Part shown: one piece after another, positions 42,547 to 52,360 of the stretch | Layout: every line of letters begins with the position of its first letter | How positions within the stretch are numbered: position 1 is the first letter of the stretch | Source of the DNA: CAYWNK01 sp964459495 | GTDB lineage: Bacteria > Planctomycetota > UBA1135 > GCA-002686595 | Assembly (NCBI GenBank): GCA_964459495.1 | Contig: CAYWNK010000007.1 | Coordinates: forward strand, 1-64,000 | Direction of reading: 5' to 3' | DNA: 64,000 nt | Made by a program: the position numbers and the translations under genes | The notes under the pieces: model-generated | What the model saw: only the letters and a program-made list of their open reading frames with translations | Databases searched by the model: none | Told to the model about the DNA's origin: nothing

Positions 42547-44538
42547 CTATTCGAGGGCGTGCACCAGGTCCAAAATCCCGTCGATGACCCAAGGGGACTG
42601 GGTGGCGAACAACCTACCGTCGTCGGTGAGCCGCAGGGTGTTCGCTGGGTCCAAGTCCCATGATTCCGGTTCGATCCAACGAGGGATGAAGTCCGCAAGG
42701 GCGTTTGGTGTCAGCTTCAGTGGCTTGCCCTTCGCCGCCGCCTCCTCCAACAGGGGGTGGCCGGTCATCACCGTTCTGACCACCCCTCCCGGATCGGTTC
42801 CCCCTGTTGGATCCAACAGCGAACGCAGATCCATCATCAAGGTCGAAGTCGGTGACGCGATTGGGCATTCCTCCGCGCTCTGGACGAAGAGAAAACCAGC
42901 GCGAACACTGAAGCGCAGATCGCTGGGTTGGGCTTCTCGCGCGTCCCTTGACACGATCGCCCCGACCTCTCCTCCCTCGAGGACGCCCCGCAGGTGATCG
43001 TCCACGGAAACGTGCCCCTTGGGCAGGAGGGCACCGGGCCCTCCAATCCCCTTGACGGCCCGCAGAACAGCGGCGTCCTTAGGGTGGCGCTCGATGCGCA
43101 GGGCCAGCGCGGGCTCGCCGTTCTCAGGAAGCGGGAGCCAGGACCGGCGCAGCTCACCGAGATAGGTGGACACCTTGGTGTGCACGCGCCCCGTGTGGTG
43201 AACTTCGAGCCCTGTCCCCTGGAGTTCGATCGAGTTCCCCTGCACCTGGGTGTGAAATCCCAGGCGCTCAAGCACGAGCATGGCTAGGTCGCCGCCGGGG
43301 ATCGGCAGCCGCGAGAGACTCGGGGGAACCTCCTCGAAGTAGTCCCTTGGATCCAGCAGCAGGTCCGCGATGGAATGCACGTGACGGATCGACTCCTGCG
43401 CCAGGGACTCCCAAGTATCGACGTACAGCGCCCCGTCTCGCACCTCCCAGGCGAGTTCCCCCTCGCCGCCAGCGCAGAAAAAGTCGAGTAGCTCCGCGCC
43501 TGTTGCTGGCTTCGGGAAGGCCCAGTCCAATCTGCCGAGGTCGGAGGCGCCCAGGGACTCGGCCTCCGGGCTGACGAATGCCGTCACCCCCAAGGGGGAC
43601 GTGATGGCACGCACGAGCACGGTCAGGCTGGCTGCCGGCAATTCCGGAGGAGGAGCCGGCATAGCGAGCTTCACCAGGGTCTTGGAGTCCGCTGGCTCCA
43701 GAGTCAGGAACCCATTCGTCGCCGTCCGCCGCGCCTCTCTCACGGCTTCCCAGAACGGGTGCTCACTTAGGCCAGATGTGGCTTGAACAGGCTCCCGTCG
43801 CGCTTCCTTTTTCTCGTCAAGCCGAACGCTGGCCAAGGACAGACTCGCCTTAGCCAAGTCCCCACCGGGCTCACTTGCCCGGGCGCTTACCTCGATGGGT
43901 TTCGGCTCCCTGGAATCCCAGGTGCCCAGCCCGATCGACAGGGCCAGCAGGCCTGCGCAAAGCGCGACTGCGGCAGCGGCCCATGCGGGCGTCGCAGAAA
44001 GCCCGCCGCCCGCACGCGCGAGGACGCCAGGCCCTGCGAGCAGCGCGTAGCGTCTGCCGCGGTCCTCCCGGGTGCCCAGATCGCGCTCCAACTGGGCATG
44101 GGCCCGGTGCAGCCGGCTGCGCGCCGTGCCCGGCGGGATGCGCTCACGGGCGGCGATCTCTGCCGGGGACAGACCTTCCGCATAGGCCAGGGTCACGGCC
44201 GTGCGGAACGGCTCATCCAGCCGCAGGACCGCATCGACGACCTCCTGGCGCAGCGCCAGCAGCTCCGTCGGACTGCTGACCGATTCAGGGATTGCGGACT
44301 GCCGCTCACGCTCCCTGCGGCGCCGTTCCCCCCTACGGCGATTCCGCATCAGCCCACGTGCCGTCGCCGCAAGCCAGGGCTTGAGGGCAGCCGGGTCCGG
44401 CTCCTGGACGAGGGCGTGAGCCCACGTTTCCTGCACCAGGTCTTCGGCCTCGTTCCAGTCCCGGGTTAGCGCTCGGGCGACGCGCCGCACGAAGGTCTCA
44501 TGGCCCGCAAGGCTGCTGCGAAGGGATTCTGTAGTCAT
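42547..44538 (-). CDS. ECF sigma factor fused via TM helix to extracytoplasmic region
   Basis: This 663-residue protein has sigma region 2 (residues 15-75, RVARALTRDWNEAEDLVQETWAHAL), region 4 (about 105-160, LDEPFRTAVTLAYAEGLSPAEIAARER ... TARSRLHRAHAQLERDL), a membrane helix (194-213) and an outer region of about 440 residues. Within the latter, segments such as LTVLVRAITSPLGVTAFVSPEAE resemble secretin/TonB short-N-terminal-like repeats. The second of three such fusions here; its outside region differs from the other two. It lies between the two SNF2 operons, all on the minus strand. Start 44538 gives MTTESLRSSLAG directly before region 2. Confidence 0.82.
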   Translation of the reverse strand: MTTESLRSSLAGHETFVRRVARALTRDWNEAEDLVQETWAHALVQEPDPAALKPWLAATARGLMRNRRRGERRRRERERQSAIPESVSSPTELLALRQEVVDAVLRLDEPFRTAVTLAYAEGLSPAEIAARERIPPGTARSRLHRAHAQLERDLGTREDRGRRYALLAGPGVLARAGGGLSATPAWAAAAVALCAGLLALSIGLGTWDSREPKPIEVSARASEPGGDLAKASLSLASVRLDEKKEARREPVQATSGLSEHPFWEAVREARRTATNGFLTLEPADSKTLVKLAMPAPPPELPAASLTVLVRAITSPLGVTAFVSPEAESLGASDLGRLDWAFPKPATGAELLDFFCAGGEGELAWEVRDGALYVDTWESLAQESIRHVHSIADLLLDPRDYFEEVPPSLSRLPIPGGDLAMLVLERLGFHTQVQGNSIELQGTGLEVHHTGRVHTKVSTYLGELRRSWLPLPENGEPALALRIERHPKDAAVLRAVKGIGGPGALLPKGHVSVDDHLRGVLEGGEVGAIVSRDAREAQPSDLRFSVRAGFLFVQSAEECPIASPTSTLMMDLRSLLDPTGGTDPGGVVRTVMTGHPLLEEAAAKGKPLKLTPNALADFIPRWIEPESWDLDPANTLRLTDDGRLFATQSPWVIDGILDLVHALE

Positions 44539-44647
44539 GGGTAGGTTGGCTCCTTGCCCCCCTGCGTCCAACGGCCCCCCCAGCGTTCCCCACTTCTATT
44601 GATTTGTCGAACCGCTGCGCCAGCCCCCCTGCCCGGGCGAGCCCAGG

Positions 44648-47600
44648 CTAACGGAACAGCAGTTCTAGGTCCTGACGAGTCAGGCCCTGGAGGGGGCTCT
44701 TGCCTTCGCTGAATAGGGCGTCGGCGAGCTTGCGCTTGGAGGCCTGGAGCTCCAGTACGCGTTCTTCGACGGTGTCCTTGGCGATCAGGCGGTAGGCGAA
44801 GACAGGGCGTTCCTGCCCCATGCGATGGGCCCGGTCGATGGCCTGGGCTTCGATCGCCGGGTTCCACCAGGGGTCGAGGAGGAAGACGTAGTCCGAAGCC
44901 GTCAGGTTCAGGCCATGACCGCCGGCCTTGAGGCTGATCAGGAAGACGGGGCAGTCCTCGTCCGTCTGGAAACGCTCCACCTTTTCGGAGCGCTTGACCG
45001 TCTGGCCGTCCAGGTACTCGTAGACCATGCCGATGCTGTCGAGGCGCTCGCGCACGATCGCCAGCATCGAGGTGAATTGGGAAAAGACCAGGACCTTGTG
45101 GCCCTCGGACGCGAGCTCCTCAAGACGCGGCAGCAGCTCGTCGATCTTCGCCGACGACTCCCCCACCAGATCCTTGTTGGCAAGGCCCGGATGACAAGCC
45201 GCCTGGCGCAGCCGCAACAACGCCTCGAGCACAACGAACTGCACCTTGCCGATCTCCTTGGTGGCGTTTGCCCCCAGCAGCTCGGCCCGGTAGTGCTCGC
45301 GCAGCTCGTCGTAGCGCTGTCGCTCCTTGCCGGCCAGCTCGCACATGATGACCTGTTCCATCTTCGGCGGCAGCTCGGTGAGCACGGCCTCCTTGGTGCG
45401 ACGCAGGAAGAACGGACGCATCGAGTTCGCCAGGTCCTGCACGCTGTCATCTTCCTCGGCGCCCGGTGTCGCCAGCGTACGGAAGGCCTTCGAGCGACCC
45501 AGCATCCCGGGGTTCAGGAACTCGAAGAGCGACCACAGCTCGCCGATGTGGTTCTCGATCGGCGTGCCGGTCAGCGCCAGGCGATGATCTGCGTTGAGCA
45601 ACCGCGAGGCCTTTGCAGCCTGGCTTTGGGCGTTCTTGATCGCTGTCGCCTCATCGAGGATGACGTAGTCGAAGCGGGTTTCCGCCAGCTTCGGCGCATC
45701 CCGCCGCAGGGTTCCGTAGGTCGTGACCAACAGGTCCACGCCGTCCGCCTTGGAGAGCCGCAAGGCCCGATCCGGCCCGGTGTAATCAAGGGTGCGCAGC
45801 CGCGGCGTGAATTTCTCCGCCTCGGAGATCCAATTGAAGACCAGCGAGCGCGGCACGACCACCAAGGATGGACGCGGTCCGCCCTCTGCGTTGCGCGCGT
45901 CCAACCGGCGGCTCTCCAGCATCGCCAGCACCTGAATCGTCTTGCCCAGGCCCATGTCGTCGGCCAGGCAGCCACCGAGCCCGAGGTCCTGGAGAAACTT
46001 GAACCAGCCCAGCCCCTCGCGCTGGTACTCGCGCAGCTCGCCCGTGAACCCACGCGGCTCCTTGCGCGCGCGCAGACCTTCGAACTTCGCGAGCCGCTTG
46101 CGGTACTCGTCGAAATCCGCGTCCGTCTCGACGTTCTCCTTGCCAGCCAGGAGCGCGTCGATCAGCCAGCCCTGGTTCTTTTTGAAACGCAGTGCTTCCT
46201 CGCCGCCCTCCGCGCCTCCACCGGCCATCTCAAGGATGCCCCAGCTCGCGAGCCACTGCTCGGGCAGCACCCCGAAGGTGCCGTCCCCTAGCTTGACCAT
46301 CTTGCTCTTCTTCTTGAGCGATGCGAGAAGCTCGGGAAACGCGACCACCTGGTCGCCGAACTCCATGCCGCCCTCGAGATCGAACCAGTCCAGGCCTGAC
46401 CGAACCGAGAACGAGAACTCGCCCGCCTGGCGAAGGAGCCGACCCTCCGCCTCGACCGTCCAATCGGCCGCCAGCATGGTGTCCACAACCACCGGCAGCT
46501 TGTGGGCCTTGATGCTGCCGTGGGCACCCTCTTCGCGCTCCCACTTGTTGCGCCCGCCGATCACGTCGAGGTATTCGGCGAGCCGTTCACGCTCCGATTC
46601 CACGTCGCGATCGAACCACTCCCCCGTTTGCGCGTCCGCCAGGGGCAGCGGCGGCGTCTCCGGAGAAATCAGCGCGCCGGTTCCGTAGTCGAACTCCACC
46701 GAGCAGTCGAGCGTGACCGTGGATGGGCGGCGCTCCCCGACCTCGCCCCGAATGACCAGATGGGGCACAGGCTTGCGCGTCTGGCGCGTCACCTCTTCCG
46801 TAGGCTCAGCCGCCAGCCCGGGCACCTGGCCGCCGATCATTCCGAGCAGCTCTTCCTTGTGCTCGAGCGGCACGGGAATCACACCCTGCCGGCACAGGTC
46901 CCGCACCCAGGCTTCCATGTGCACGGGGGCGTAGGTGGCCAGCACCGTGTCGGTGACCAGGAAGCCCCCCGGCAGGGCGTAGCGCACCGCGTCGAAGCCA
47001 AGCTGCTCGTCGCCGCGCTGGAAGATGCCCGTCAACACTTCCTCCCGGGGCTGGTCGGAGGGTTCGAAGCGGAACTGCAGGGACCAAGGCTCTTCGCCGT
47101 CCCAGGCCAAATGCCCGCCCTCCTCCAGCCAGGTCCAGTCGAGCCGGCCCGCCGCCGCGATTTGCGGCAGGAGCTCAACGCTGAGCTCGTCGCCCAGGGT
47201 CAGGGTGCTCGGCTCGTACGTCCCCATCCCGTGGCCGGTCTGGGCCACGACCGCCTCACGGGTGCCGTAGCCGAGCAGGGAAAGCAGCCGGCGGTCTTCT
47301 GCCGACACGCGCCCCTCCATGATCAAGCGCGGCACGGAGACCTGACGGCTCTCCTCCCATTCGCCGTCCTTCCCCCGCTTGCGCAGAAACGTGCGCAGAC
47401 AGGGCTGTTCCCGGGCGTCGGTCGCGCCCAGGTCGAGCACAAAGCGCAGCTCGGACGCGTCCGCCTCGAGGTCGCGCCAGGGGTCGTAGCCGCGCTCCCC
47501 GCGGGACGCCCGCAGCACCGCGTCGATGCGATCCTTCCAGGGCGACTTGGCCTCCTGCGCCTTGGACGCCACGGCCCGCGCGAAGCCGTCCCCGTCCAGG

Positions 47601-47869
47601 TGCTGCTCATCGGCCGTGAGCGCCACCGCCCAAACGTGCCAGCACATGCCCTCCCCCTCGAAGAGCGGGCAACTGCACAGAATGGCCGTGTCGCTCTTGG
47701 GCACCCACTGCAGGCTGACCTTAGCGCCATCGGCACCTAGAACCGTGGCTTCGAGGCTTCCGTGGGCTACCTCGATCAGGTCGACCTGCCCGCTGGTGTG
47801 GTAGATCTTCCCGACCTGCTGGAAGTCCTCGGAGACTCTGTCTTTCAGGGAATCGGCAAACGTAGACAT
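44648..47869 (-). CDS. SNF2-family ATPase with N-terminal SWIM zinc finger
   Basis: This 1073-residue protein has a SWIM finger (Cys65, Cys67, Cys76, His78 in CSCPLFEGEGMCWHVWAVAL), a central beta-rich region, and a SNF2 ATPase from about 600. Walker A is DDMGLGKTIQVLAML (Lys643), motif II LDEATAIKN, and the C-lobe has GGHGLNLTASDYVFLLDPWW and DRAHRMGQERPV. It is like a single-gene version of the SNF2-plus-SWIM pair at 39055-42470, so the cell has two related remodelling machines side by side. Start 47869 (MSTFADSLKDRV) precedes the SWIM domain by 64 residues. Confidence 0.9.
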   Translation of the reverse strand: MSTFADSLKDRVSEDFQQVGKIYHTSGQVDLIEVAHGSLEATVLGADGAKVSLQWVPKSDTAILCSCPLFEGEGMCWHVWAVALTADEQHLDGDGFARAVASKAQEAKSPWKDRIDAVLRASRGERGYDPWRDLEADASELRFVLDLGATDAREQPCLRTFLRKRGKDGEWEESRQVSVPRLIMEGRVSAEDRRLLSLLGYGTREAVVAQTGHGMGTYEPSTLTLGDELSVELLPQIAAAGRLDWTWLEEGGHLAWDGEEPWSLQFRFEPSDQPREEVLTGIFQRGDEQLGFDAVRYALPGGFLVTDTVLATYAPVHMEAWVRDLCRQGVIPVPLEHKEELLGMIGGQVPGLAAEPTEEVTRQTRKPVPHLVIRGEVGERRPSTVTLDCSVEFDYGTGALISPETPPLPLADAQTGEWFDRDVESERERLAEYLDVIGGRNKWEREEGAHGSIKAHKLPVVVDTMLAADWTVEAEGRLLRQAGEFSFSVRSGLDWFDLEGGMEFGDQVVAFPELLASLKKKSKMVKLGDGTFGVLPEQWLASWGILEMAGGGAEGGEEALRFKKNQGWLIDALLAGKENVETDADFDEYRKRLAKFEGLRARKEPRGFTGELREYQREGLGWFKFLQDLGLGGCLADDMGLGKTIQVLAMLESRRLDARNAEGGPRPSLVVVPRSLVFNWISEAEKFTPRLRTLDYTGPDRALRLSKADGVDLLVTTYGTLRRDAPKLAETRFDYVILDEATAIKNAQSQAAKASRLLNADHRLALTGTPIENHIGELWSLFEFLNPGMLGRSKAFRTLATPGAEEDDSVQDLANSMRPFFLRRTKEAVLTELPPKMEQVIMCELAGKERQRYDELREHYRAELLGANATKEIGKVQFVVLEALLRLRQAACHPGLANKDLVGESSAKIDELLPRLEELASEGHKVLVFSQFTSMLAIVRERLDSIGMVYEYLDGQTVKRSEKVERFQTDEDCPVFLISLKAGGHGLNLTASDYVFLLDPWWNPAIEAQAIDRAHRMGQERPVFAYRLIAKDTVEERVLELQASKRKLADALFSEGKSPLQGLTRQDLELLFR

Positions 47870-48057
47870 TGTCGGTGCTGGAGCGATGCCTATGGTCGGT
47901 GAGGGGGTGCCCCACAACAAGGGATCCCCAGCCCTTCTACGGAAGGTCCGAGGATCCGATCGCCGGCGCCGATCGCGAACGCGGGAAGTCGTTCGTGGGA
48001 CGGCGGGCCAAGCGGCTCACCAGAGTAGGGGAAGGCCCCCGCCGCGGGCCAGCCGAT

Positions 48058-49314
48058 CTACAAATCGGCCAGGACAATCCGCCGACCCTCATCCGCAGCC
48101 ACGTAGGCGGCGTACACGACGCGCGTCACCTCCGCGCCGAGATCCCCGGACGCCCGGGGCGCGCGGCCCTCGGCAACGGCCAGGGCGAAGTCGCGACACA
48201 TGGCCGCATGCCCAGAACTCTCGTCCTCGGCAGGCAGGAAGGTGTTCCAGCCAGCCGCTGTGCCAGCTTTTTCCATCACGTATTCCCCGTCGAGCACCTC
48301 GTTATTCGGAGCATAGCCCCGCAGCTGATCGTGGGGAGAGAGATTGCACTCGAAGCGGTGATTCGACCCGAACACATCCAGGCGGCTCTGCATGCCGCCC
48401 AGCAGCACGTCCGAACCGTAGGCCACCGCGCGCGTGCCGTCCTCGAAGGCGATCACGGCACAGCCCCAGTTCTCCACGTCCACCCAGCCTGTCGCCACGT
48501 GTGATGCACTCCGGGGGCCGCGCTCCGCGGCCGCCAGGGCCGCAGGCGCCAGATCCGCCACCTCGGCGGTGACCGAGACGGGTCGGATCGGAGCCCCGCC
48601 CCGCGCCAGACCTTCGAGCTGCTTGATGTGCAGCATCGCACCGATCGGGTGGGCGCCGAGCCGCAGCAGCGCGCCGCCCCCGGTGTGTCGCCACAGCTTG
48701 GAATACGGCGAATGGGAGCCCGAGTGTCCCTCCCAACCGCGCATCTCCAGCACCGCGCCCTCCGACGCCAGCACCAGCTCGGTCGCGCGCACGATCGTCG
48801 GCGCATAGACCCAGTTTTCGCCGTAGGCGAGGTGCACGCCAGCCGCTTTGCACGCAGCCACCATAGCGTCCGCGTCCGCTGAGGCCTGGGCCAGCATCTC
48901 CCGCCGCGGGACGGCCGACACCTCCGCGTCGCTGCAGTCAGGGCCGAGGTCCTGGCCCACATAGGCCGCCAACGGTTTGGTGCAAACCACGTGCTTACCG
49001 GCAGCGGCGGCGGCCTCCGTGAAGGGCCGGTGAAGATGGTTCGGCACACAGAGGTCGACGACGTCGACGTCACCCCGGCCGAGCAGCTCCTCCAAGCTCG
49101 CGCACACCGCGCCGACGCCGTGGCGCCCCGCGAAATCACGCGCGCGCTCGGGCCGAGCTGAGGTCACCGCGCGCAGGGATGCGTGTACGCCATGGGCCCG
49201 CGCGTAGCAGCGCGCCCGCGTCTCGGCAAGGAAGCCGGCACCGACCAGGCCAACGCCCACCTGGGGAAGGAGGCCCGGCGAAGAGGACTGGACTGCAGGG
49301 GACTGGGCGCTCAT
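48058..49314 (-). CDS. Gfo/Idh/MocA-family oxidoreductase
   Basis: This 418-residue NAD(P)-dependent sugar or cyclitol dehydrogenase opens with the Rossmann motif VGLVGAGFLAET. The usual EKP catalytic motif is CTKPLA, keeping the Lys. A long C-terminal beta-sheet domain follows (GGGALLRLGAHPIGAML with the conserved His). The start overlaps the stop of the nucleotidyltransferase gene by ATGA. Last gene of the leftward operon, it probably oxidises or epimerises the sugar handled by that operon; the exact substrate is unknown. Confidence 0.87.
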   Translation of the reverse strand: MSAQSPAVQSSSPGLLPQVGVGLVGAGFLAETRARCYARAHGVHASLRAVTSARPERARDFAGRHGVGAVCASLEELLGRGDVDVVDLCVPNHLHRPFTEAAAAAGKHVVCTKPLAAYVGQDLGPDCSDAEVSAVPRREMLAQASADADAMVAACKAAGVHLAYGENWVYAPTIVRATELVLASEGAVLEMRGWEGHSGSHSPYSKLWRHTGGGALLRLGAHPIGAMLHIKQLEGLARGGAPIRPVSVTAEVADLAPAALAAAERGPRSASHVATGWVDVENWGCAVIAFEDGTRAVAYGSDVLLGGMQSRLDVFGSNHRFECNLSPHDQLRGYAPNNEVLDGEYVMEKAGTAAGWNTFLPAEDESSGHAAMCRDFALAVAEGRAPRASGDLGAEVTRVVYAAYVAADEGRRIVLADL

Positions 49315-50066
49315 GAGTCACCGAAGGCGGCGCGTGCCTGGGCAAGGGTTTCGTGGTTGCCAATGTCGTGCCAACCACCGCCCAGGGGCGTGGCCAGCAT
49401 GGGCCTGTGCAGGCACAGGTCCTGGAAGAAATGCCCCGGAGCATCGGGTTCGCCGCCGCGCTCGAGGTAGCGGCGAACGTCGTCGCGAATGTCCGCCGGC
49501 AAGAAATAGAGGCCGACCGCGGAGAGGTTGGAGCGCGGGTCCGCGGGCTTCTCCCGGAAACTCCTCACCGCCTGCAGACCATTGTCGCCAGGCCCGTCCA
49601 AAACCACTTCGCTGTAGCGGCCGGGGGGCACCTCGCCCGGGATTTCGCGCACCAGCAGCATCGGGCGGGTGGGATCCGCAGCGAAGCGTGCGGCGAATCC
49701 GTCGAGGGCAAAATCGATCAGGTTGTCCCCCGCTGCCACCAGCACCGGCGCACCGACGGGGACGTGCTCGAGGGCCAGATCCAGGTCGCCGACCGCCCCG
49801 CGCTTCCCCTCTTCCTCGGTCGCACCGTCGTTGACGACGGTGATCGGAACAGGCCCCCCGCGCCCCTTGGCAAAGCGCTCGAAGTCCCCTGCGAAGCGCG
49901 CGTTCGAAACGATCACGCAGCTCTCCACACCAGGGATGGCGAAGGCCGCGTCCAGGAGCCAGCCGAGCACCGGCCGTCCGCCGACCTCGAGCAAGGGCTT
50001 GGCCTGGTTTCGCGTGAGAGGGTAGAGCCGGGTGGCAAAGCCGGCTGCCAAGACGATCACGTGCAT
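49311..50066 (-). CDS. Sugar-phosphate nucleotidyltransferase
   Basis: This 251-residue NTP-transferase of the RmlA/HddC/GlmU-N type begins with the signature MHVIVLAAGFATRLYPLTRNQAKPLLEV. A metal-binding Asp is in VAAGDNLIDFALDG and a late FREKPADPRSNLSAVGLYFL is also family-typical. It would join a sugar-1-phosphate to an NTP. The GHMP kinase two genes upstream in the operon is the likely source of the sugar phosphate. Its stop overlaps the Gfo/Idh/MocA start. Confidence 0.88.
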   Translation of the reverse strand: MHVIVLAAGFATRLYPLTRNQAKPLLEVGGRPVLGWLLDAAFAIPGVESCVIVSNARFAGDFERFAKGRGGPVPITVVNDGATEEEGKRGAVGDLDLALEHVPVGAPVLVAAGDNLIDFALDGFAARFAADPTRPMLLVREIPGEVPPGRYSEVVLDGPGDNGLQAVRSFREKPADPRSNLSAVGLYFLPADIRDDVRRYLERGGEPDAPGHFFQDLCLHRPMLATPLGGGWHDIGNHETLAQARAAFGDS

Positions 50067-50121
50067 GGCCAGAAGGGTAGTCGCCCGGGGCTCGGCTGGG
50101 TGCACCCAGAGGCGATCTCCG

Positions 50122-51342
50122 TCAGCGTGGCACCAGCCGCAGGGTGGCTGGGTCCTCGACACCGATCCGGCCGGCAACCACGCCCAAGAGATCGTCCCAG
50201 GCCTTGTTTCGAAAACGCACCTTGCCCAAATAGGGGACGAGGGCCTCGGTGTCGGACAGGGGCAGGAGAACCAGCTCCCAGGGGCCCGCCTCGCCCTTGC
50301 CACGGATGAGCACCCAGCCTGCTCCGCGGCGCTCGAGGTCGGTCACGCGCCGTGGCCAAGCGGCGGAGTCCATCGCAAGGGGCTCAAACGTGCCCTGCGC
50401 CCAGACCCGGGTTGGCATGCGAGCCACCGGCGCCTCCCGCGTACCCATTCTTGGCGGTCCGTACTCCCCCTCCAACGGCCGGGTCTCTAGCGCCACCACC
50501 TCCAGCTCACGCGCGAGGCGGATCGGGCTCTCAAGGACCTCTCGGGCCATCTCCAGTGCCGCCCCCTCCGGCTTGGCCACGAGCGAAGGCCAGTCGGGCA
50601 ACAGGACCCGCAGCCAACCGTTGGGGATCCAAACAGCCCCCACTTCGGGCATGTATGCCCAGGTGTGGTCGTAGACCATGGTCTGAGCGCGGCTCGACTG
50701 GAGCAGCCGCAGCACCAGCTCTTCTCCGCCTGCTTGACGCAAGGTCAGCTTCGCTCCGCCGTCGGGCAGCGCGCCCTCCGCCCCGGTCAGCACAACGCGC
50801 ACAGCGCGCCCAGCGCCGCCCAAGGACCGCACGACCGGTGCCGCGCCGCGGACCTCGACCGTGGCTTCGGACCAGGCCTGCCCGAGCGTCGCCTGGGCCG
50901 CTGCCGCCGCGTCCTGCCGCCCGCTCGGCAAGGGGTTTTCCATGCGCAGAGCGATCGCCCCTCCGGCCTGCCTGGCTAGACGCGACTGCAGCAGCGCGAC
51001 GAAGGTCGGATCCAGGGTGAAGCGCCCATGCTCGGGATGGTGCAGCTGGTTCGGACCGGCCAAGAACACGTCCCGGGAAACGCCGCCCTGGAAGCCGAAC
51101 GTCCATGCCATCGGCCACCCGTGAAGCCGCTCCACTTGAAAGTCTCCGGCGGGTTCAGGTCGACGATCGATCACCCGGAAGAGCCCGCGTAAATCGCCCT
51201 CCTCATCGGCCAACCAGGTCCGCAGGATCGCGCCGCCCTGGGCGTACTCAACCGCCAGCTCCTGGAAGCCGTCCAGGTCCGTCGAGATCTCAGCGGTCTC
51301 TTGAACCGCGGGTAAGAGAGTCAGTGCGAGCGCAGCGAGCAT
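50122..51342 (-). CDS. Secreted protein of unknown function in the sugar/acyltransferase operon
   Basis: This 406-residue protein has a short signal peptide (MLAALALTLLPAV) and a mostly beta-strand sequence, with no recognised domain. It sits between the GHMP kinase (40-bp gap) and nucleotidyltransferase (55-bp gap) genes. In this position it could be a periplasmic component that receives or modifies the operon product, but no motif supports an activity. The C-terminal WDDLLGVVAGRIGVEDP ends the protein. Confidence 0.65.
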   Translation of the reverse strand: MLAALALTLLPAVQETAEISTDLDGFQELAVEYAQGGAILRTWLADEEGDLRGLFRVIDRRPEPAGDFQVERLHGWPMAWTFGFQGGVSRDVFLAGPNQLHHPEHGRFTLDPTFVALLQSRLARQAGGAIALRMENPLPSGRQDAAAAAQATLGQAWSEATVEVRGAAPVVRSLGGAGRAVRVVLTGAEGALPDGGAKLTLRQAGGEELVLRLLQSSRAQTMVYDHTWAYMPEVGAVWIPNGWLRVLLPDWPSLVAKPEGAALEMAREVLESPIRLARELEVVALETRPLEGEYGPPRMGTREAPVARMPTRVWAQGTFEPLAMDSAAWPRRVTDLERRGAGWVLIRGKGEAGPWELVLLPLSDTEALVPYLGKVRFRNKAWDDLLGVVAGRIGVEDPATLRLVPR

Positions 51343-51382
51343 GGTCCGAATTCCGGGCAGGCGAAGAAAAACGCGTGAACGA

Positions 51383-52360
51383 CTAGTAGAACACGGCGGG
51401 CTCGAAAACCGACCAGCCGGTTCGCTCCAGCGCAGCCTCGACCGCAGCGAAAGCGACTCCCGGGCGGGGCACGATCACCAGCGCACCACCGGAACCACAG
51501 AGCTTGGCCGCCGCCCCAGCCGCGCGGGCAGCCGCCGCGATCTCCAGATCCCTCGGCGCGACATCCCAGAGGGCGCAGCGCGCCTCCAGGTTGGCGTCGA
51601 TCCCGTCGCAAAACGACTGGAGGTTTCCCCGACGCAGATCGTCGAGTCCCTGGGCGGCGATTTCGGAAAAGCGCGCAACGCCAGCCCGCACCTTGGCCTC
51701 GCCAGCCTCCCAGCGGGCGTGGACCTCGCTGTGCACCTTGCCCGAGTCTTCGCCGGGCTCTGGGTTGTAGGCGATGAGCAGGTCCGGCAAGCGGATGCTT
51801 GTGCCTTCGAGGCGCTGGTAGCGGTCGTCCCGGCGCGGCTCGCTGAAGTCCATGTACATCAGGCCCCGGTAGCTCTGCAGGACGCGGTCCTGGGGACCGG
51901 CGGTCGCTCCCAGCTGAACGGTCTCCGCGCGCAGGGCCAGCTCCGAGCAGTCAAAGTCCGAGAGCTCCACTTCGAAGTGCTCGGCGAGCGAACGCAGACA
52001 TGCCACGACGATCGCGCTGGAGCCCGCCAGCCCGACCTGCCGCGGGATCGTGCTGCCCACCTCCAGCTCGAATGGCCGAGCGAGCCAGTCCACGGACTCC
52101 GGCGCAAAGGCCTTCAGCTCCGCAAGCGCCGCCGCGACCAGCTCCGTGCCCCCGCTCCCCGCAGCGGGCTCGAGGCGATCGGTAGGACGCAACTCAGCGC
52201 CGCCTGGCCCAACCAAGCGGGTGGACTCCGCAGCCGAGAGGCTGGCGTAGGCGGCGAAGTCATCAAAGGTGAACCCGATGACCCTCCCCCGATACAGGTC
52301 GGAGGGGTTACCAAGCAAGCCGACGCGCGGCCAACCCATGTGCACGACGGAGCTGGTCAT
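51383..52360 (-). CDS. GHMP-family sugar kinase (glucuronokinase-like)
   Basis: This 325-residue GHMP kinase starts MGWPRVGLLGNPSDLYRGRV, resembling plant glucuronokinase. The ATP-binding loop is PRQVGLAGSSAIVVA (the P-x3-GLx-SSA motif) and motif 3 is KLCGSGGALVIV. It would phosphorylate the anomeric position of a sugar acid or related hexose, giving the substrate for the nucleotidyltransferase. Its start overlaps the upstream acyltransferase stop by ATGA. Sugar identity is unproven. Confidence 0.85.
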   Translation of the reverse strand: MTSSVVHMGWPRVGLLGNPSDLYRGRVIGFTFDDFAAYASLSAAESTRLVGPGGAELRPTDRLEPAAGSGGTELVAAALAELKAFAPESVDWLARPFELEVGSTIPRQVGLAGSSAIVVACLRSLAEHFEVELSDFDCSELALRAETVQLGATAGPQDRVLQSYRGLMYMDFSEPRRDDRYQRLEGTSIRLPDLLIAYNPEPGEDSGKVHSEVHARWEAGEAKVRAGVARFSEIAAQGLDDLRRGNLQSFCDGIDANLEARCALWDVAPRDLEIAAAARAAGAAAKLCGSGGALVIVPRPGVAFAAVEAALERTGWSVFEPAVFY

